DNA of 64,000 bases. It comes from Rhizobium sp. Lineage in GTDB: Bacteria; Pseudomonadota; Alphaproteobacteria; Rhizobiales; Rhizobiaceae. Numbering within the stretch: the stretch's first letter is position 1; the number at the start of each line of letters is the position of its first letter. Positions 59,198-64,000 of this stretch are shown here, in pieces. The stretch is from NCBI GenBank assembly GCA_019739215.1, contig JAHHDR010000041.1, positions 62,001-126,000 of the forward strand, read 5' to 3'. The translations under genes and the position numbers were made by a program. The notes beneath the pieces are model-generated. The model ran no database searches. It was not told where the DNA came from and was given only the letters and a program-made list of their open reading frames with translations.

Positions 59198-59225
59198 TTG
59201 ACAAATATGCGCCGGCATATAAATT
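59198..59225 (+). promoter_or_regulatory. Candidate promoter of the solute-binding-protein gene
   Basis: TTGACA (59198-59203) is followed after 16 bases by TAAATT (59220-59225). The -35 box is a perfect match. The distance to the ATG at 59385 leaves a leader of about 150 bases. Confidence 0.4.
59205..59220. promoter_or_regulatory. Candidate operator within the SBP promoter
   Basis: ATATGC-GCCG-GCATAT is a perfect 6-bp inverted repeat located between the putative -35 and -10 boxes. Its half-site ATATGC also occurs at 51509-51514 in the divergent promoter of the FAD/MarR module. Confidence 0.45.
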
Positions 59226-59300
59226 TTCGCCGGGTCCCGGACGATCGCCGGCAATTGCGGGCGAAACCAAAGAATCCGCTTGCCTGCGAAAGGCAGGTAT

Positions 59301-59312
59301 TTTAACGTTAAA
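59301..59312. promoter_or_regulatory. 12-bp perfect palindrome upstream of the SBP gene
   Basis: TTTAACGTTAAA lies 72 bp before the start codon and is fully self-complementary. It could be an operator of a second regulator; nothing in the window identifies the protein. Confidence 0.35.
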
Positions 59313-59384
59313 CTATTCCGATCAAAAGACGGCGATCATGCGGGGTGCCGAGGTCGTCGAAACAGGGGAACGACGGAGTCTGCC

Positions 59385-60029
59385 ATGAATCAACTTACAC
59401 GCCGCCAGACACTGGGTCTGGGTGCTGCCGCCTTTCTGACGAGCGTTCTGGCCGGCCGCGTGCCGGTACAGGCCGCCGAAACCGATACGCTCACCATCGC
59501 CTTCAACGTCAACCTGCCGTCCTTCGACCCGACAGTCGGGCCATCGGCGGTCAATCCGACGATCCAGGCGATCTATCGCTCGATCTTCGACCAATATATG
59601 GGCCAGGCGCCCGACCTCAAGTTCGAGCCCGGCCTGCTCACCGCCTGGGGCTGGAACGACGACAAGACCAAGGTCTGGATGGACGTCCGTGAGGGCGTGA
59701 CCTGGCATGACGGCTCGCCTTTCACGCCTGAGGACGTGGTCTGGTCGCTCGAGCGCGCCGCCAACGAGAAGACCGGCAACCCGATCCAGTTCATCTGGTC
59801 CACCGCCGGCAACTACAAGATCGAAGGCAACAAGATCACCGGCGACGTGCTGCGTTTCGAGCCCACCTACTTCATGTGGATGGCCTTCCTGACCGGCTAC
59901 ATCCTGCCCAAGGCCTACTATGAGAAGGTCGGCGCGGAAGGATTCGAGAAGGCCCCCGTCGGCACCGGCCCCTATATGTTCGACGCCTATGAAGGCAACG
60001 CCTTCCGCAGGAAGGCGTTGCCTTCATAG
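59385..60029 (+). pseudogene. Truncated periplasmic solute-binding protein gene (peptide/SBP_bac_5 type), first copy
   Basis: The frame encodes a Tat-type signal (TRRQTLGLGAAAFLTSVLAG) and the N-terminal domain of an ABC-transporter extracytoplasmic binding protein of the peptide/nickel family: AFNVNLPSFDP, DVREGVTWHDGSPFTPEDVV and PVGTGPYMFDAYEGNAF. After residue 207 the sequence meets the palindrome centre and ends after a few read-through codons. A whole protein would be about 500 residues, so more than half is missing. The cause is the fold-back junction, not an ordinary frameshift. No permease genes are visible. Confidence 0.85.
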
Positions 60030-60631
60030 GCGTCGAACATATAGGGGCCGGTGCCGACGGGGGCCTTCTCGAATCCTTCCGCGCCGACCTTCTCATAGTA
60101 GGCCTTGGGCAGGATGTAGCCGGTCAGGAAGGCCATCCACATGAAGTAGGTGGGCTCGAAACGCAGCACGTCGCCGGTGATCTTGTTGCCTTCGATCTTG
60201 TAGTTGCCGGCGGTGGACCAGATGAACTGGATCGGGTTGCCGGTCTTCTCGTTGGCGGCGCGCTCGAGCGACCAGACCACGTCCTCAGGCGTGAAAGGCG
60301 AGCCGTCATGCCAGGTCACGCCCTCACGGACGTCCATCCAGACCTTGGTCTTGTCGTCGTTCCAGCCCCAGGCGGTGAGCAGGCCGGGCTCGAACTTGAG
60401 GTCGGGCGCCTGGCCCATATATTGGTCGAAGATCGAGCGATAGATCGCCTGGATCGTCGGATTGACCGCCGATGGCCCGACTGTCGGGTCGAAGGACGGC
60501 AGGTTGACGTTGAAGGCGATGGTGAGCGTATCGGTTTCGGCGGCCTGTACCGGCACGCGGCCGGCCAGAACGCTCGTCAGAAAGGCGGCAGCACCCAGAC
60601 CCAGTGTCTGGCGGCGTGTAAGTTGATTCAT
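59987..60631 (-). pseudogene. Truncated solute-binding protein gene, mirrored copy
   Basis: This is the reverse-complement image of 59385-60029, identical except for the codons at the centre (NAFLRK here, NAFRRK in the first copy). It shares the junction bases with the first copy and likewise lacks its C-terminal half. It should be regarded as part of the palindrome, not as an independent paralog. Confidence 0.85.
59991..60025. other. Palindrome centre with nested hairpin
   Basis: The arms meet at CCTTCC-GCA-GGAAGG, a 3-base loop at 60007-60009. Each arm ends in a smaller inverted repeat, GAAGGC-AAC-GCCTTC (59991-60005 on the left). Such a self-complementary end could prime synthesis back along its own strand. 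Confidence 0.85.
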
Positions 60632-60949
60632 GGCAGACTCCGTCGTTCCCCTGTTTCGACGACCTCGGCACCCCGCATGATCGCCGTCTTTTGATCGGAA
60701 TAGTTTAACGTTAAAATACCTGCCTTTCGCAGGCAAGCGGATTCTTTGGTTTCGCCCGCAATTGCCGGCGATCGTCCGGGACCCGGCGAAAATTTATATG
60801 CCGGCGCATATTTGTCAACGGCGGCCCGTCGCCGGCAAACCGGCTTTCGACGCACGACCTCATTTTGTCGTTTGACAATGCCGGGGAAGCAGAAATATGA
60901 TTTTGCATGTTTCTACTGTGACGCCTCGGGAGAGGTTGGAGACCACGAC

Positions 60950-63103
60950 ATGGCTGAGAGATCATTTGCAAGGGAGGTCGAGGACCTCAAGCTCGGCGAA
61001 GGCGACATCTTTCGCGGCGAGGGAATTTTGGCCATCACCAAGGCGCTGCTGCAATCCGGCGTCTCCTATGTCGGCGGCTACCAGGGCTCGCCAATTTCCC
61101 ACCTCATGGACGTGCTCGCCGACGCTAAGGACGTGATGGAAGACCTCGGCGTCCATTTCGAGACGTCGGCCTCGGAAGCGGCCGCGGCGGCGATGCTGTC
61201 GGCCTCGGTCATGTATCCGGTCCGCGGCGCGGTCACCTGGAAATCGACCGCCGGCACCAATGTCGCCTCCGACGCGCTCTCCAACCTCTCCTCCGGCGGC
61301 GTTACTGGCGGCGCGATGATCATCATCGGCGAGGATTACGGCGAAGGCTCCTCGATCATGCAGGAGCGCAGCCATGCCTTCGCGATGAAGTCGCAACTCT
61401 GGCTGCTGACGCCGCGCCCCAACCTGCCCTCCATCGTCGAGATCGTCGAACAGGGCTTCCAACTCTCCGAGGCGTCGAACACGCCTGTGATGCTGCAGGT
61501 CGGCATCCGCAGCTGTCATGTCCACGGCCAGTTCGTCGCCAAGGACAACAAGCGCCCGGATTTCACGCTCCGGCAGGCGCTTGAGAATCCCGTGCGCGAT
61601 GTCAGCCGTATCGTGCTGCCGCCGGCCTCCTTCATCCATGAGAAGGAGAAACTTGAAAAACGCTGGCCCGCCGCCGTCAATTTCATCCGCGAGCGCAAGC
61701 TCAACGAATATTTCGGCCCCCCCGAGGGAGAGATCGGCCTCATCCTGCAGGGCGGGCTCTACAATGGCGTCATGCGCGCGCTGCAGCAACTCGGCCTTGC
61801 CGATGTCTATGGCGAGTCCTCGGTGCCGCTCTATGTGATGAACGTCTCCTATCCGCTCATCGACGAGGAGATCGCGGACTTCTGCATCGGCAAAAAGGCC
61901 GTGCTGATGGTCGAGGAAGGCGCCCCCGAATATATCGAGCAGTCGCTCAACACGCTGCTGCGCCGCCGGGACATCCAGACCCGGGTGTCCGGCAAGGACG
62001 TGCTGCCGATGGGCGGCGAATATACCGCGCCGGTGCTGGTCAAGGGCATCCGGAGCTTCATCGAGACCTACCAGGTGCTTCTGCTCGGCAACCAGCCGCC
62101 GATCCCGGACCCGACGCCTGTTCTCAGCGACCCCAAGATCAAGGCACTGGCGGAAGTCGTTCCGCCGCGTCCGCCGGGCTTCTGCATCGGCTGCCCGGAG
62201 CGGCCGATCTTCGCGGCGATGAAGCTGGTGCAGAACGAACTCGGCCAGCACCATGTGTCGGGCGATATCGGCTGCCACCTGTTCTCGATCCTGCCGCCGT
62301 TCAACATCGGCTCGACGACGATGGGTTACGGCCTGTCGCCGGCCGCCGCCTCGGCCTTCAACGTCAAGGCCGACAAGCGCGTAATCTCGGTCATGGGCGA
62401 CGGCGGCTTCTGGCACAATGGTCTCGCGACCTCGATCGGCAATGCCGTCTTCAACAAGCAGGACGGCGTCATCCTCGTCGTCGACAATTTCTATTCGGCG
62501 GCGACCGGCGGCCAGGACGTGCTCTCTTCGCGTGCCGACAATCCGCGCCGCAAGACCAACAATTCCATCGTCAATGCCGTCAAGGGCGTCGGCGCCACCT
62601 GGGTGCGCCAGATCGACCGCACCTATGATGTCACCAAGATGCGCGACACGCTACGCGAAGCGCTGACGACGAAAGAAGAAGGCCCGAAGATCATCGTCGC
62701 CTCCTCCGAATGCATGCTCAACAAGCAGCGCCGGGTGAAGCCGCTCTTCAACAAGGCGGTGAAGGAGGGCAAACGCATGGTCAAGGAACGCTTCGGCGTC
62801 GACGAGGACGTCTGCACCGGCGATCACGCCTGCATCCGGCTTTCCGGCTGCCCATCGCTCTCGGTCAAGCATACCGACGATCCGTTGAAGGACGATCCGG
62901 TCGCCGCGATCGACAACAATTGCGTCGGCTGCGGCAATTGCGGCGAGGTCTCGGAGGCCGCCGTGCTCTGTCCGTCCTTCTATCGCGCCGACATCATCCA
63001 CAATCCGACCGGCTGGGATCGCTTCCTCGCCCGTATCCGTGGCGCCGTGATCGGCTGGCTGCAGGCCCGCCGCCAGTCGCGCCGCGTGCTGTTTGCCGAG
63101 TGA
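60950..63103 (+). CDS. iorA: Indolepyruvate ferredoxin oxidoreductase alpha-type subunit, mirrored copy
   Basis: Identical at every residue to the 717-residue protein at 56913-59066, in the reverse orientation. The same TPP and ferredoxin motifs are present. Absolute identity, including the non-coding flanks, argues that this is the palindrome image of one gene. If the palindrome is an artefact, this gene does not exist in the organism. Confidence 0.85.
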   Translation: MAERSFAREVEDLKLGEGDIFRGEGILAITKALLQSGVSYVGGYQGSPISHLMDVLADAKDVMEDLGVHFETSASEAAAAAMLSASVMYPVRGAVTWKSTAGTNVASDALSNLSSGGVTGGAMIIIGEDYGEGSSIMQERSHAFAMKSQLWLLTPRPNLPSIVEIVEQGFQLSEASNTPVMLQVGIRSCHVHGQFVAKDNKRPDFTLRQALENPVRDVSRIVLPPASFIHEKEKLEKRWPAAVNFIRERKLNEYFGPPEGEIGLILQGGLYNGVMRALQQLGLADVYGESSVPLYVMNVSYPLIDEEIADFCIGKKAVLMVEEGAPEYIEQSLNTLLRRRDIQTRVSGKDVLPMGGEYTAPVLVKGIRSFIETYQVLLLGNQPPIPDPTPVLSDPKIKALAEVVPPRPPGFCIGCPERPIFAAMKLVQNELGQHHVSGDIGCHLFSILPPFNIGSTTMGYGLSPAAASAFNVKADKRVISVMGDGGFWHNGLATSIGNAVFNKQDGVILVVDNFYSAATGGQDVLSSRADNPRRKTNNSIVNAVKGVGATWVRQIDRTYDVTKMRDTLREALTTKEEGPKIIVASSECMLNKQRRVKPLFNKAVKEGKRMVKERFGVDEDVCTGDHACIRLSGCPSLSVKHTDDPLKDDPVAAIDNNCVGCGNCGEVSEAAVLCPSFYRADIIHNPTGWDRFLARIRGAVIGWLQARRQSRRVLFAE

Positions 63104-63113
63104 GGATCGCGCC

Positions 63114-64000
63114 ATGAACGAACATGTCTCCATCGATCCGACGGCACCCGTCCGCCAGTCGACCGACAAGCCGCTCGCTCTCGCTGTGGTCGCCATGGGC
63201 GGACAGGGCGGCGGCGTGCTGGCCGACTGGATCGTCAGCATGGCCGAGGTCGAGGGCTGGATGGCCCAGACCACGTCGGTGCCGGGCGTCGCCCAGCGCA
63301 CAGGCGCCACGATCTATTACATCGAGATGCTGCCGGCGAAGGACGGCCACGCGCCGATCTTCTCGCTGATGCCGACGCCCGGCGATGTCGACGTCGTCTT
63401 GGCCGCCGAACTGATGGAGGCCGGCCGTTCCGTGCTGCGCGGCCTCGTCACGCCCGACAAGACCACGCTGATCGCCTCGACCCACCGCGCCTTCGCCGTG
63501 TCCGAGAAGCAGACACCCGGCGACGGCATCGGCAACCCCGAGGTCGTAGTCGACGCCACCGATTTTGCGTCCAGGCGCACGATTGCCTTCGACATGGAAA
63601 CGCTGGCCGTGAAGAACGGCAGCGTCATCTCCGCCTCGATGTTCGGCGCGCTGGCCGGTTCAGGCGCGCTGCCTTTCCCGCGCGCAGCCTTCGAGGCGAC
63701 GATTCGTGCCGGCGGCAAGGGCATCGAACCCTCGCTCAAGGCCTTCGGCGCCGCCTTCGACCGGGCGAAGAACAATCCGCGCGATGTGGTCTCTGCCACA
63801 CCCTTGAAGCGGCTTGATGCGCTTCCGGCATCATCGGGCCATCCCGATCTGGACAGGCTTATCGGCCGTATCCGCACGGAATTTCCGGCGGAAGCCCATG
63901 CCATGCTCTATGCCGGCACCAGGAAGCTCACGGACTTCCAGGACCCGGCCTATGCCGGCGACTATCTCGACCGTGTCGGCAAGATGCTGGCGCTCGATCG
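63114..64000 (+). CDS. iorB: Indolepyruvate ferredoxin oxidoreductase beta-type subunit, mirrored copy (partial)
   Basis: The first 295 residues of the protein at 55343-56902 are repeated here without change, and the gene runs off the right edge of the window. It contains the whole 2-oxoacid oxidoreductase domain and part of the C-terminal extension. As with the iorA copy, it is best treated as a mirror image until supported by spanning reads. Confidence 0.85.
   Translation, partial: MNEHVSIDPTAPVRQSTDKPLALAVVAMGGQGGGVLADWIVSMAEVEGWMAQTTSVPGVAQRTGATIYYIEMLPAKDGHAPIFSLMPTPGDVDVVLAAELMEAGRSVLRGLVTPDKTTLIASTHRAFAVSEKQTPGDGIGNPEVVVDATDFASRRTIAFDMETLAVKNGSVISASMFGALAGSGALPFPRAAFEATIRAGGKGIEPSLKAFGAAFDRAKNNPRDVVSATPLKRLDALPASSGHPDLDRLIGRIRTEFPAEAHAMLYAGTRKLTDFQDPAYAGDYLDRVGKMLALD

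Larger units (their letters stand above)
59067..59384. other. 318-bp divergent promoter region between iorA and the solute-binding-protein gene
   Basis: This AT-richer space contains a possible promoter (59198-59225) with an internal inverted repeat (59205-59220) and a 12-bp palindrome (59301-59312). No gene is evident. It is repeated in reverse at 60632-60949. Confidence 0.6.
56016..60006 (+). repeat. Left arm of a giant perfect palindrome
   Basis: This 3,991-bp stretch is repeated as its exact reverse complement at 60010-64000. Paired positions add to 120016. Spot checks at the centre, at 59401-59460 and at the far end (56016-56054 against 63962-64000) match base for base, and every reading frame of one arm reappears unchanged in the other. 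It contains part of iorB, all of iorA and the 5' part of a solute-binding-protein gene. Confidence 0.97.
60010..64000 (-). repeat. Right arm of the giant perfect palindrome
   Basis: This is the exact reverse complement of 56016-60006 and extends to the window edge, so its true length is not known. It contains a mirrored truncated SBP gene, the 60632-60949 promoter region, iorA and the 5' part of iorB. Confidence 0.97.

Noticed and set aside
59991-60025. Hairpin telomere of a linear replicon, as in Agrobacterium
   Set aside because: Reading round a closed telomere would also give a palindrome, but the centre lies within the coding sequence of a solute-binding protein that is plainly interrupted, and no protelomerase gene is nearby.
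60950-64000. A second, independent iorAB operon
   Set aside because: The DNA is an exact reverse complement of the first, including intergenic DNA, up to a 3-base centre. True paralogs would show at least silent changes, so these are listed only as mirrored copies.

Overview
The window is chromosomal DNA of an alphaproteobacterium of the order Hyphomicrobiales, most likely Rhizobiaceae or a close relative. The evidence is high GC, dense short-spaced genes, familiar rhizobial gene orders (DUF1674-htpX-rsmB-heparinase-purH; pdxY, carbonic anhydrase, asd, leuB close together) and the ScfR/PccR-controlled propionyl-CoA pathway. No tRNA, rRNA, CRISPR array, prophage or transposase was seen.

Region 1 to 27 kb is mostly housekeeping. 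It holds purine synthesis (purK partial, purE, purH), a sulfite-exporter-type permease with an ArsR regulator, a ThiE-like protein, a Sel1-repeat protein, a SuhB-type phosphatase, an MsbA-like ABC exporter, rpmE, a secreted nuclease, DUF1674, htpX, rsmB, a heparinase-like protein, a UMF1-type MFS protein, pyridoxal kinase, beta-carbonic anhydrase, a lytic transglycosylase, asd, an MFS symporter with a large periplasmic insert, a PAP2 phosphatase, leuB, a MarR-GNAT fusion and TerC.

Region 27 to 38 kb is a propionate/methylmalonyl-CoA locus: pccR, divergent pccB, two paralogous small membrane proteins, a glutathione transferase, pccA, a ParDE toxin-antitoxin pair on the opposite strand, an M15-peptidase-like protein, methylmalonyl-CoA mutase and methylmalonyl-CoA epimerase. 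Together they convert propionyl-CoA to succinyl-CoA. A 166-bp element with 40-bp inverted ends closes the locus.

Region 38.6 to 48.5 kb holds a dimethylglycine-dehydrogenase-like FAD/GcvT enzyme, an MhqD/MhqO-like hydrolase-dioxygenase pair, an NlpC/P60 hydrolase, a winged-helix regulator, a leucyl aminopeptidase, a TadD-like lipoprotein, a TetR/SDR pair and a small DUF6958-like protein.

Region 48.6 to 60 kb looks like a catabolic island. Two divergent arms each carry a phytoene-desaturase-like FAD oxidoreductase, a MarR regulator and a hydrolase (FAH type on one arm, metal-dependent cyclase type on the other). They are followed by iorB and iorA, encoding an indolepyruvate ferredoxin oxidoreductase-type enzyme, and a divergent solute-binding protein. 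The substrate is unknown.

From position 60,010 to the end, the sequence is the exact reverse complement of 56,016 to 60,006, with a 3-base centre. This palindrome cuts the solute-binding-protein gene and repeats iorA and part of iorB. A fold-back sequencing or assembly chimera is the most likely cause, so the second copies should not be counted as real paralogs without read-level proof.
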